DNA of 44,987 nt from an uncultured Mucilaginibacter sp. (GTDB lineage: Bacteria; Bacteroidota; Bacteroidia; Sphingobacteriales; Sphingobacteriaceae): positions 1,990 to 46,976 of the forward strand of contig NZ_CALMAT010000012.1 of assembly GCF_937859865.1 (NCBI RefSeq), read 5' to 3'. This document shows, in pieces, positions 26,947-34,501 of the stretch (its first letter is position 1; each line of letters opens with the position of its first letter). Position numbers and translations under genes: made by a program. Under the pieces are notes generated by a model. That model searched no databases. It had not been told where the DNA came from and was given only the letters and a program-made list of their open reading frames with translations.

Positions 26947-27115
26947 ATTAAGGCGTGTTTGTGTTTTTATTCAAATATTTTCCATGCTTCTTTTACCACA
27001 TAAAAATCATTGTTTTTTGTAATTTTTGTACTGTTGTAATATCTAAATACAAAATTTATGGGCATAAAAAAAGCACTATAAATTTTTATGACAGGAATTT
27101 AAACAGGCTCTTATA
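26947..27115. repeat. nested palindromic element (169 bp), partly degenerate
   Basis: The inner left core TGCTTCTTTTA (26985-26995) is intact; the inner right core has decayed to TAAAAAAAGCA (27065-27075). The right outer arm GACAGGAATTTAAACAGGCT matches the outer arm of the 21037 element, and the left outer arm (ATTAAGGCGTGTTT) is diverged. It sits between a glycosyltransferase gene and the polymerase gene. Confidence 0.75.
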
Positions 27116-27145
27116 TCCTAAAAACAACTATCATTAAAAAGAGGC

Positions 27146-28189
27146 ATGTGGTTTTATAGTATTGTATTTTTAGTTTTAGCTATTTTTAACGCTTACACCT
27201 ATTTTCGTAAATTTCCTAAAATTGGTTATGTTATTAGCATAGTTGTTTTAATTATAATTGCAGCCTTTAGGCCTAGTTCTTGTTGTGCAGATTATGGAAC
27301 TTATATTGAATATTACAATGATATTTCTAATATTCCATTCACATTTTTAGAACCAACCTTTTTTGCTATTGTATGGTTATCGAATATAATATTCAAAAGT
27401 CCTATTGGTATTTTCATTATTTACAGCATGTTAGGTGTAAGCATTAAAGGGTTTGCACTTACCCGTTTAACCAAATATTATCAAGTTTCCTTAATCTTAT
27501 ATTTTGGCTCTTTTTTTTTGTTAGAAGAAATGACCCAAATCAGGGTTGGCGTGGCTGCCGCTATTCTTTTGCTTAGCATTCCTTACATCCAAGAAAAAAA
27601 ACCGTTAAAATTTTTCCCACTTGTTTTCGTTGGATTCTTGTTTCATTATTCTTTAATTATTTTTGCTTTTTTTTATTTTTTAAATCCTGCAAAAATTAAT
27701 AAGTATATATATATAACAGCGATTTTTGCTGTTTTTGTCGCTACAATTTTTGGATTAAACTTCATCTCAATCCTACAACTATTAAAACTGGGATTCTTAA
27801 CCCAAAAAATAGAAACTTATCAAATGTTGCTTGAGCAAGGTATGTTTGGCGGAATAACATTATTAAACCCTTTGTTATTTTTAAGAATAGCCATATTGAT
27901 ATTCTTTATTATAAATTATGAAGCACTGCTTTTGCGAAATAAATATTCTTTAACAGTTACCAAAATTTATGCTTTTTCTATATTCTCTTTTATTTTATTA
28001 AGTCCGTTGCCTGTTCTTGCAGGTAGGGTAAGCCAGTTACTTGGAGTGGTAGAAATTTTGATTGTACCATACAGTATTTACATATTAAAACCAAAATATG
28101 CCTCTATATTGTTGGTTGTTTTTTTTGCCATAATGATTATGTACAAACAGTTATACTACAGTGATCTGTTGTTCGGATATTTTAAATAG
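27146..28189 (+). CDS. EpsG-family membrane protein, predicted Wzy-like polysaccharide polymerase
   Basis: 347 aa, nearly all hydrophobic with about 9-10 membrane segments. The early motif AAFRPSSCCADYGTYIEYYN corresponds to the 'R..tvGtDt..Y...F' signature of the EpsG family, though it is cysteine-rich here. It is the only polymerase candidate in the locus, so it most likely joins repeat units on the periplasmic side after Wzx flipping. Confidence 0.75.
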   Translation: MWFYSIVFLVLAIFNAYTYFRKFPKIGYVISIVVLIIIAAFRPSSCCADYGTYIEYYNDISNIPFTFLEPTFFAIVWLSNIIFKSPIGIFIIYSMLGVSIKGFALTRLTKYYQVSLILYFGSFFLLEEMTQIRVGVAAAILLLSIPYIQEKKPLKFFPLVFVGFLFHYSLIIFAFFYFLNPAKINKYIYITAIFAVFVATIFGLNFISILQLLKLGFLTQKIETYQMLLEQGMFGGITLLNPLLFLRIAILIFFIINYEALLLRNKYSLTVTKIYAFSIFSFILLSPLPVLAGRVSQLLGVVEILIVPYSIYILKPKYASILLVVFFAIMIMYKQLYYSDLLFGYFK

Positions 28190-28195
28190 ATAAAT

Positions 28196-28927
28196 ATGGT
28201 ATCAGTTTGTATGGCTACTTATAATGGGGAAGGATTTATTTCAGAACAAATTAAATCTATCCTAATCCAGCTTAACCCTAATGATGAATTGGTAATTTCT
28301 GACGATTCATCAACCGATCATACCGTAGAAATAATAAAAAACATTACAGATTCAAGGATAAGGCTTTTGGCAGGGCAAACATTTAGGGACCCTATCAAAA
28401 ATTTTCAGAACGCACTTATTAATGCTAAAGGAGAATTTGTTTTTTTATCTGATCAGGATGACGTATGGCTGGAAGGAAAATACAAAGGTATGCTTCAATT
28501 ACTTAGAAAATATGATTTAGTAATCAGTGATTCTATTATAGTAAATGAGCAACTCCAGATATTACACCCATCCTTTTTTAAATATTTTAATTCGGGTAGG
28601 GGAATAGTAAAAAATATGATGAAAAGTTGTTACTATGGATCTTGTATGGCTTTCCGAAGGAATGTGTTGGAAGCAGCACTGCCGTTTCCTGGTACTAAAG
28701 AAATTGGCCATGATTTATGGATCGGATTGGTTGCAGAGATGATTGGGGCTGTTTGTTTCTATCCAAAACCCTTACTTTTGTACAGACGGCATGATACTGC
28801 TTTTACCCCTGTAAATGTTGGCAAAAGCACTCGTACAAAGTATCAGATGCTGCGCGGAAGGGTAATTATGTTTAAAGAAGTTGCCAAGTTTTATCTTAAA
28901 TATAAATTAAATTGGAAAAAGGTTTAG
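28196..28927 (+). CDS. GT2-family glycosyltransferase (rhamnosyltransferase-like)
   Basis: 243 aa. MVSVCMATYNGEGFISEQIK, LVISDDSSTDHTVEII and FLSDQDDVWLEGKY match GT2 enzymes often annotated as alpha-L-Rha alpha-1,3-L-rhamnosyltransferases (WbbL-like). With no dTDP-rhamnose genes here, the donor may be the predicted CDP-dideoxyhexose or another deoxysugar; that is speculative. The C-terminus overlaps the next gene by 16 nt. Near 28793-28821 the DNA resembles a decayed copy of the repeat half-site. Confidence 0.86.
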   Translation: MVSVCMATYNGEGFISEQIKSILIQLNPNDELVISDDSSTDHTVEIIKNITDSRIRLLAGQTFRDPIKNFQNALINAKGEFVFLSDQDDVWLEGKYKGMLQLLRKYDLVISDSIIVNEQLQILHPSFFKYFNSGRGIVKNMMKSCYYGSCMAFRRNVLEAALPFPGTKEIGHDLWIGLVAEMIGAVCFYPKPLLLYRRHDTAFTPVNVGKSTRTKYQMLRGRVIMFKEVAKFYLKYKLNWKKV

Positions 28928-29670
28928 TCTCCATCATAACACCCATGTATAATGGAGAGAAATTTATAGTTGAAACTGTAAAGTCTGTTTTGCATCAAAC
29001 TTATCCAAACTGGGAAATGATTATCGTTGATGATGGCTCAAAAGATAAAGGTGCTGAAATTGTAACCGGATTTGCTTTAAAAGACCCGAGAATAAAATTG
29101 GTACAACAAGCAAACGGTGGCTCTGCTTCGGCCAGAAACAATGGGATACGGCTGGCTAAAGGGCAATACATCGCTTTGTTAGACGCTGACGATACCTGGA
29201 ACAATAACTTTTTAGAAAAGCAGCTTAAATTGATGCATGATAAAAAAGCTGCATTAGTTTATTCTTCGCATACGCGTATTGATGAAAATTCGAAAGAAAT
29301 TTTAAAACCGTTTATTGTTCCTGCAAAAGTAACTTATACAGATTTATTAAAAACTTGCTCTATTTCATGTTTAACGGGTTTGTACGATACAGAAAAATTT
29401 GGTAAAGTATATTTGCGTGAAGACATGAAAAGCCTGCGGGACGACTACGTTTATTGGCTCGAAATAATTAAGAAAGTAAAAGTAGCTTACGGTAACCAGG
29501 AAATATTGGCTAATTATCGGATATTAGGTTCATCGGCAAGCAGAAAAAAGAAAAAAGTAATCCTGCCGCATTTTAAGGTTTTTTATAATATTGAGAAGTT
29601 GGGGCTTATGCGTAGTTTATATTACTTAGGAAACTGGGCCGTAATTAGTTATTTTAAATACAGAAAATAA
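28912..29670 (+). CDS. GT2-family glycosyltransferase, TTG start
   Basis: 252 aa. The fold begins at once (LVSIITPMYNGEKFIVETVK), with IVDDGSKDKGAEIV, NGGSASARNNGIRLAKGQY and LLDADDTW (DxD). The first ATG in frame lies after the first beta-strand, so TTG at 28912 is the only start that keeps the nucleotide-binding strand. This places the start 16 nt inside the preceding gene, suggesting coupled translation. It is the last gene of the A/T-rich block. Confidence 0.86.
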   Translation: MEKGLVSIITPMYNGEKFIVETVKSVLHQTYPNWEMIIVDDGSKDKGAEIVTGFALKDPRIKLVQQANGGSASARNNGIRLAKGQYIALLDADDTWNNNFLEKQLKLMHDKKAALVYSSHTRIDENSKEILKPFIVPAKVTYTDLLKTCSISCLTGLYDTEKFGKVYLREDMKSLRDDYVYWLEIIKKVKVAYGNQEILANYRILGSSASRKKKKVILPHFKVFYNIEKLGLMRSLYYLGNWAVISYFKYRK

Positions 29671-29682
29671 AGGATTACAGGT

Positions 29683-30582
29683 ATGAATGTTTTAATAACA
29701 GGTTCTTCTGGTTTTGTTGGCCAAAATTTATTGCATTATCTTGAAAAAGATTATCAATGCAATGCGCTAAATCGAAATGAACTACAAAATATTTCTAAAG
29801 ATGTAATTAACAATTACAATACTGTCATCCACCTTGCCGGCAAAGCCCACGACCTAAAAAAAACCTCCGATCCCGAAGAATACTACCAGGTTAATTTCGA
29901 ACTCACCAAAAAGCTATATGATGCTTTTTTAAATTCCAACCCGAAGAAGTTCATTTTTGTAAGTTCCGTTAAAGCGGCGGCGGATAGGACTGATGAGATA
30001 TTGACCGAAGATGTTAATCCTGACCCAAAAACAGATTATGGAAAATCCAAACTGATGGCCGAACAATATATCGAAAGCCAAGTGTTGCCCCAAGGAAAAG
30101 CATATTACATCCTTCGCCCTTGCATGATTCATGGCCCTGGAAATAAGGGGAATTTAAATTTGCTTTACCAGGTGGTAAAAAAAGGCCTCCCTTATCCGCT
30201 GGCCGGATTTCAAAACAAGCGTTCGTTTTTAAGTGTAGAAAACTTGTGTTTTATCATAAAAGAGTTGATCTCCAGGGACGACATTAAAAGCGGCATTTAT
30301 AATGTTGCGGATGACGAAGCGCTATCAACCAATGAAGTGGTTTCTATTTTGGCAACATCACTAAATAAAAAGCCGCGTTTGTGGAAAATCTCTCCAAGCC
30401 TGATTACCTTTTTTGCCAAAATTGGTAATCGGCTGCACCTTCCTTTAACTACCGAACGGCTTGACAAACTAACGGAAAGCTACGTGGTGAGCAATGCAAA
30501 AATAAAAGCAGCCATCAACAAAAAATTACCTGTAAGAGCAGCACAAGGTTTACAAACAACCGCTGCTTCTTTTAGCCACTAA
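29683..30582 (+). CDS. WbpV-like NAD-dependent nucleotide-sugar epimerase/reductase (SDR)
   Basis: 299 aa extended SDR. N-terminal VLITGSSGFVGQNLLHYL, VIHLAGKAHDL, the catalytic Ser in VSSVKAA and YGKSK (YxxxK). It resembles the WbpV/WreQ-type 4-ketoreductases that pair with WbpL to make UDP-FucNAc or UDP-QuiNAc for lipid-carrier priming. The next gene, 5 nt downstream, is exactly such a WbpL-like transferase, and a WbpM-like dehydratase follows. The motif copy at 30564-30574 forms the A-S-F-S residues at the extreme C-terminus. Confidence 0.85.
   Translation: MNVLITGSSGFVGQNLLHYLEKDYQCNALNRNELQNISKDVINNYNTVIHLAGKAHDLKKTSDPEEYYQVNFELTKKLYDAFLNSNPKKFIFVSSVKAAADRTDEILTEDVNPDPKTDYGKSKLMAEQYIESQVLPQGKAYYILRPCMIHGPGNKGNLNLLYQVVKKGLPYPLAGFQNKRSFLSVENLCFIIKELISRDDIKSGIYNVADDEALSTNEVVSILATSLNKKPRLWKISPSLITFFAKIGNRLHLPLTTERLDKLTESYVVSNAKIKAAINKKLPVRAAQGLQTTAASFSH
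30564..30574 (+). repeat. in-gene copy of the motif at the 3' end of the WbpV-like gene
   Basis: An exact copy read as A-S-F-S, three codons before the stop. Confidence 0.75.
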
Positions 30583-30587
30583 TAATT

Positions 30588-31562
30588 ATGCCGGTAAGCC
30601 TACTTGTTGTTAGTTTAATACTTCTTTTTGCTGCCGAATTGTTGTATTTCAAAATTGCCGATCATTATAACATCATTGATAAACCCAACCACCGCAGTTC
30701 GCACACGGCAATAACCATACGCGGCGGCGGCATTATATTTCCGTTTGCCATATTGGCTTTTTCATTTTATGCAGGCTTCGTTTATCCATACTTTTTAGTT
30801 GGGCTGTTGCTGATCAGCTTCATCAGTTTTATGGACGACATCCGCGAACTAAGCAGTAAAGTGCGTATGCTTTTCCATATCACGGCCGTGGCCTTGCTTT
30901 TTTACCAGCTACACCTGTTTGTGTTCCCGGTTTATTGGATTTTATTGGCTTTGGTGTTTGTGATCGGCACCATCAACGCCATCAATTTTATGGACGGCAT
31001 CAACGGCATTACCGGCGGCTACGGCTTGGTTACGCTTGTTACTTTACAATACATCAATGCGGTTAGGGTTCATTTTACTGCCGATGGCTTTTTGATTGTG
31101 GCGATACTGGCCGTGTTGGTTTTCAACTTTTTTAATTTCCGCACCAAAGCCAAATGCTTTGCCGGCGACGTTGGCAGCGTAAGTTTGGCTTTTATCATTC
31201 TTTTCTTTTTGATGCAACTGATCATCAAAACACATAACCCGGGCTATTTTGCGCTGCTTTTGCTTTATGGTTTGGATGCGGTTTCGACCATTGTGTTTAG
31301 GCTGTTCCGAAAAGAAAATATTTTTAAAGCACACCGCAGCCATTTGTACCAGTTTTTGGCCAACGAAAAAAAACTGCCCCACGTGCTGGTTACCTCGCTT
31401 TATGCCTTGGTTCAGTTAGGAATAAATATTTGCTGGCTTGCTTTTCTTTCCGCATCTAATTTTAAATTAGCCGCAGTTTTGGTTTTGGTTACCGGTTTGT
31501 TCATTGCATTACGGTTTTTATTAGAAGGTCCGCGCAGGTTGTTAAAACCAGCGAAAATTTAA
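30588..31562 (+). CDS. WbpL/WecA-like initiating sugar-1-phosphate transferase (MraY family)
   Basis: 324 aa polytopic membrane protein with about 10 helices. Polyprenyl-phosphate N-acetylhexosaminyl-1-phosphate transferase motifs are clear: FMDDIRELSSKVRM (Asp83, Asp84), NFMDGINGITGGYG (Asp136), FAGDVGS (Asp194) and HRSHLYQ (249-255). It should transfer a UDP-linked FucNAc/QuiNAc-type sugar phosphate to undecaprenyl phosphate, starting each repeat unit. The trailing stop overlaps the outer arm of the next repeat element. Confidence 0.92.
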   Translation: MPVSLLVVSLILLFAAELLYFKIADHYNIIDKPNHRSSHTAITIRGGGIIFPFAILAFSFYAGFVYPYFLVGLLLISFISFMDDIRELSSKVRMLFHITAVALLFYQLHLFVFPVYWILLALVFVIGTINAINFMDGINGITGGYGLVTLVTLQYINAVRVHFTADGFLIVAILAVLVFNFFNFRTKAKCFAGDVGSVSLAFIILFFLMQLIIKTHNPGYFALLLLYGLDAVSTIVFRLFRKENIFKAHRSHLYQFLANEKKLPHVLVTSLYALVQLGINICWLAFLSASNFKLAAVLVLVTGLFIALRFLLEGPRRLLKPAKI

Positions 31563-31675
31563 GCGTTTAATGCAATGCTTCTTTTACCACCATAAAATTG
31601 TTGTTGCAAAATTTGATGACCGCGCAACCAACACTGATTTTTATACGATAAAAGAAGTATGCCCTGGCTTAAATT
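31556..31675. repeat. paired inverted motif element with outer AATTTAAGC arms
   Basis: The core TGCTTCTTTTA (31576-31586) and the variant TAAAAGAAGTA (31649-31659) form the inner pair, extended by CATAAAATTG and GATTTTTATACG. The outer arms AATTTAAGC (31556-31564) and GCTTAAATT (31667-31675) are perfect complements. The left outer arm includes the stop codon of the preceding gene. Confidence 0.8.
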
Positions 31676-31894
31676 ATTTTAAAATGCTGTAACAGATGCA
31701 CACCATATTAACGTATTAAATATAAAAACAAAAACCGATGACAATTTTTTTAACTATGTTTAAATTTATGCTTTATTTTACTTCATTATTTTGCCGGTAA
31801 AGATTGCAGATAAAAAACCTGTTACAAACACAACATACTTTTAAATGTAGATATTTAATACACGTTGTATTGCGATAGCTCACAATTACCTCAC
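31563..31894. other. 332-nt gap with repeat element and A/T-rich leader
   Basis: After the paired repeat element the gap is A/T-rich and leads into the capD-like gene. I see no exact TAnnTTTG box with proper spacing. An in-frame TTG at 31865 would extend the next gene but is not favoured. Confidence 0.6.
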
Positions 31895-33847
31895 ATGACT
31901 TCTACAAGATTGTTTAAACAGTTAAATATAGTACCGCGCTGGATCATTTTTACCCTCGACCTGCTTATCTGCCTGCTGTCTATAACGGCTGCCTACATTA
32001 TCAAATACAATTTCGACTTTTCTGCCCTCAACTTTATGCAGTTCAGTCAAAATGTATTGATTATCCTGACTATCAGTACCATCGTTTTTTTTGCCGTAAA
32101 AACCTATTCCGGCATCATCCGATATACCAGCGCGCAGGATTCTTTCCGTATTTTGTTTGCCGTTTTCCTTAGCAACGGTGCTTTTTTTATCCTCAATTTA
32201 TTTACCGTGGCAAGTGGCAAGCCGCAATTTATTTCCAACAGTATTTTAATTATCAATGCGTTGTCGTGCTTTTTGCTGATGGTAACCTACCGCATGTTGG
32301 TAAAGTATTTCTTTCTCTACGTAAAAAACCTGAGGCTGGATAAAAAGAGGGTGATCATTTATGGTGCAGGTGAATCTGGCGTTGCGGCAAAAAGGACTTT
32401 CGACCACGATTTTAAAGTGAATAAAAATATCATTGCCTATGTAGACGACGACCAGCGGAAAGTAGGAAAAATGATTGACCGGATTAAGATTTTGGATGCC
32501 AAAGAGCTGCCGGGACTGATCGAAGATCATAAATTAGACGAAGTGATTTTTGCTTCTTACACCATTCCTGTAGACCGCAAAAACAAAATTGTAGATGTTT
32601 GCCTGGAAAATAACATCAAAGTAATGCACGTTCCCCCACACGATGTTTGGTCGGGCGGAAAGCTACAACCAACACAAATCCAAAAAGTTAATATTGAAGA
32701 CCTTTTAAACCGAAAATCCATACAGATTGATATTACCGCAATCCAAACCGAATTAAAAGGAAAAAGGATATTGATAACCGGTGCGGCAGGTTCTATCGGC
32801 AGCGAAATTGTAAGGCAATTGTTAAAGTTTGATACCGGATTGATTATTATGTGCGATCAATCGGAAACGGCCTTGCACCACATGTACCTGGAAATTGAAG
32901 ATGCACACGTAAGTTCAAACTTCCATGCTTTTATAGGCGATGTAAAAGATGAAAAGCGTATGGGCCATCTGTTTGAAACCTACAAACCGCAATACGTTTA
33001 CCATGCTGCTGCCTACAAACACGTTCCTTTGATGGAAGACAACGCTTCGGAAGCCATCAAAACTAATGTGTTGGGGACAAAAACTATTGCCGACCTTTCG
33101 GTGAAACATGGCGTGCAAAAGTTTGTGATGATTTCTACTGACAAAGCCGTAAACCCAACCAACGTGATGGGCGCCTCAAAAAGGATTGCCGAAATTTATG
33201 TGCAGGCTTTAAACAAATCCATCACCAGCAAAGATTTCCGTTTTACAAACGGTTTAAGCCAGTTAAATAATACCAAACCAGTTACCCGTTTTATCACCAC
33301 GCGTTTTGGCAATGTGCTGGGTTCCAACGGTTCGGTTATCCCAAGGTTTAAAGAACAGATTGAAAAAGGCGGGCCGGTTACGGTTACGCACCCGGAAATT
33401 ACACGTTTTTTTATGACGATACCCGAAGCCTGCCGTTTGGTTTTGGAAGCAGGCTGTATGGGCAATGGCGGCGAAATCTACATTTTTGACATGGGCAAAT
33501 CGGTAAAAATCATTGAACTGGCCAAGCGCATGATTCGATTGGCCGGGTTGATCCCAAACCAGGATATTAAAATTGAGTTTACAGGTTTAAGGCCGGGTGA
33601 AAAGCTGTTTGAAGAATTGCTGAACGACCACGAAAACACGATGCCCACCCATCACGAAAAAATTATGATCGGCAAAGTGAGGGAGTACTTGTTCAACGAA
33701 ATTGAAAGCCAGATTTATGAACTGATTAACCAGGCCAAAACCAATGACGATTTGCAGGTGGTGAAAACCATGAAGCAAATTGTGCACGAGTTTAAAAGTA
33801 AGAACTCGGTTTTTGAAGAGTTGGACCTGATTGCTAAAGCAAGGTAA
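31895..33847 (+). CDS. membrane UDP-sugar 4,6-dehydratase, CapD/WbpM/FlaA1-like
   Basis: 650 aa from ATG 31895 (an in-frame TTG lies at 31865). Four membrane helices (about residues 15-145) are followed by a CoA-binding-like Rossmann domain (RVIIYGAGESGVAAK) and a C-terminal SDR domain (RILITGAAGSIGSEIVRQL, MISTDKAVNPTNVMGASKR, TTRFGNVLGSNGSVIPRF). The S-M-K catalytic triad in place of S-Y-K is the WbpM type, which dehydrates UDP-GlcNAc. It likely supplies the keto-sugar for the WbpV-like reductase and WbpL-like primer transferase just upstream. Confidence 0.93.
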   Translation: MTSTRLFKQLNIVPRWIIFTLDLLICLLSITAAYIIKYNFDFSALNFMQFSQNVLIILTISTIVFFAVKTYSGIIRYTSAQDSFRILFAVFLSNGAFFILNLFTVASGKPQFISNSILIINALSCFLLMVTYRMLVKYFFLYVKNLRLDKKRVIIYGAGESGVAAKRTFDHDFKVNKNIIAYVDDDQRKVGKMIDRIKILDAKELPGLIEDHKLDEVIFASYTIPVDRKNKIVDVCLENNIKVMHVPPHDVWSGGKLQPTQIQKVNIEDLLNRKSIQIDITAIQTELKGKRILITGAAGSIGSEIVRQLLKFDTGLIIMCDQSETALHHMYLEIEDAHVSSNFHAFIGDVKDEKRMGHLFETYKPQYVYHAAAYKHVPLMEDNASEAIKTNVLGTKTIADLSVKHGVQKFVMISTDKAVNPTNVMGASKRIAEIYVQALNKSITSKDFRFTNGLSQLNNTKPVTRFITTRFGNVLGSNGSVIPRFKEQIEKGGPVTVTHPEITRFFMTIPEACRLVLEAGCMGNGGEIYIFDMGKSVKIIELAKRMIRLAGLIPNQDIKIEFTGLRPGEKLFEELLNDHENTMPTHHEKIMIGKVREYLFNEIESQIYELINQAKTNDDLQVVKTMKQIVHEFKSKNSVFEELDLIAKAR

Positions 33848-34501
33848 ATGATAAAAAAATTACGCTTTATTGTTGCATTCTGCATCATTTTTTTGGTTTC
33901 CTGTAAAGAGCATGTACGCAATGAAGTACAGGTTTACGCCAATAACTTTGAAAGCGGCGATCTGTCTGCCATACAAAACGGCGTTATTGAGCAGTTTAAC
34001 AACTCGGCAGTTTTAGGGCGGTACAACAACGGCAACTTTGCACTAACCATCAATAACCTGCCCGAACACGACCTGATTACCATTTCTTTCGATCTGTATA
34101 TCCATGATAAATGGGACGGCAACAGAACGGCTCCCGACGGCCCGGACATTTGGGAGATGCTGGTTGATGGAAACACTTATATCAACACTACTTTTTCTAA
34201 TGATGTTTGCCCTGGCGGTAGTGGTGTTTTTTGCCCGCCGCAAGCGTATCCTGCAGATTATCCAAACAGCAACCATAACCCCAAAACGGGTGCTTTCAGG
34301 ACTGATCTTCCCGGTGCTTGCAGCAACAGCAGCAGCCCCAATGGAACAACCGAATACAAGATCGAAAAAACTTTCAGGCATACCAATAAAACTTTGGTAT
34401 TGCAGTGCTTAGATAAGCTGGTCCAACCGAACGCAGCCGATCCGAAATGCGATGAAAGCTGGTCAGTAGATAATATCGTTGTAAAAGCAATTACTTTGTG
34501 A
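33848..34501 (+). CDS. uncharacterised lipoprotein in capsule locus
   Basis: 217 aa. A lipoprotein signal peptide ends at the lipobox LVSC with Cys19, so the product is probably anchored in a membrane, perhaps the outer one. The mature part looks like an all-beta secreted domain (NFESGDLS, DLITISFDLYIHDKWDGN, DIWEMLVDGNTY) with five further Cys, which could form disulfides. The start codon directly abuts the capD-like stop, and its TGA stop overlaps the GTG start of the Wzi-like gene, so it is translated with the capsule machinery. I do not recognise the family; glycan binding or outer-surface attachment is only a guess. Confidence 0.75.
   Translation: MIKKLRFIVAFCIIFLVSCKEHVRNEVQVYANNFESGDLSAIQNGVIEQFNNSAVLGRYNNGNFALTINNLPEHDLITISFDLYIHDKWDGNRTAPDGPDIWEMLVDGNTYINTTFSNDVCPGGSGVFCPPQAYPADYPNSNHNPKTGAFRTDLPGACSNSSSPNGTTEYKIEKTFRHTNKTLVLQCLDKLVQPNAADPKCDESWSVDNIVVKAITL

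Noticed and set aside
28793-28821. Possible decayed half-site in the GT2 gene (ACTGCTTTTACCCC...)
   Set aside because: It matches the inner flank but not the core, so it could be chance; not counted as a copy.
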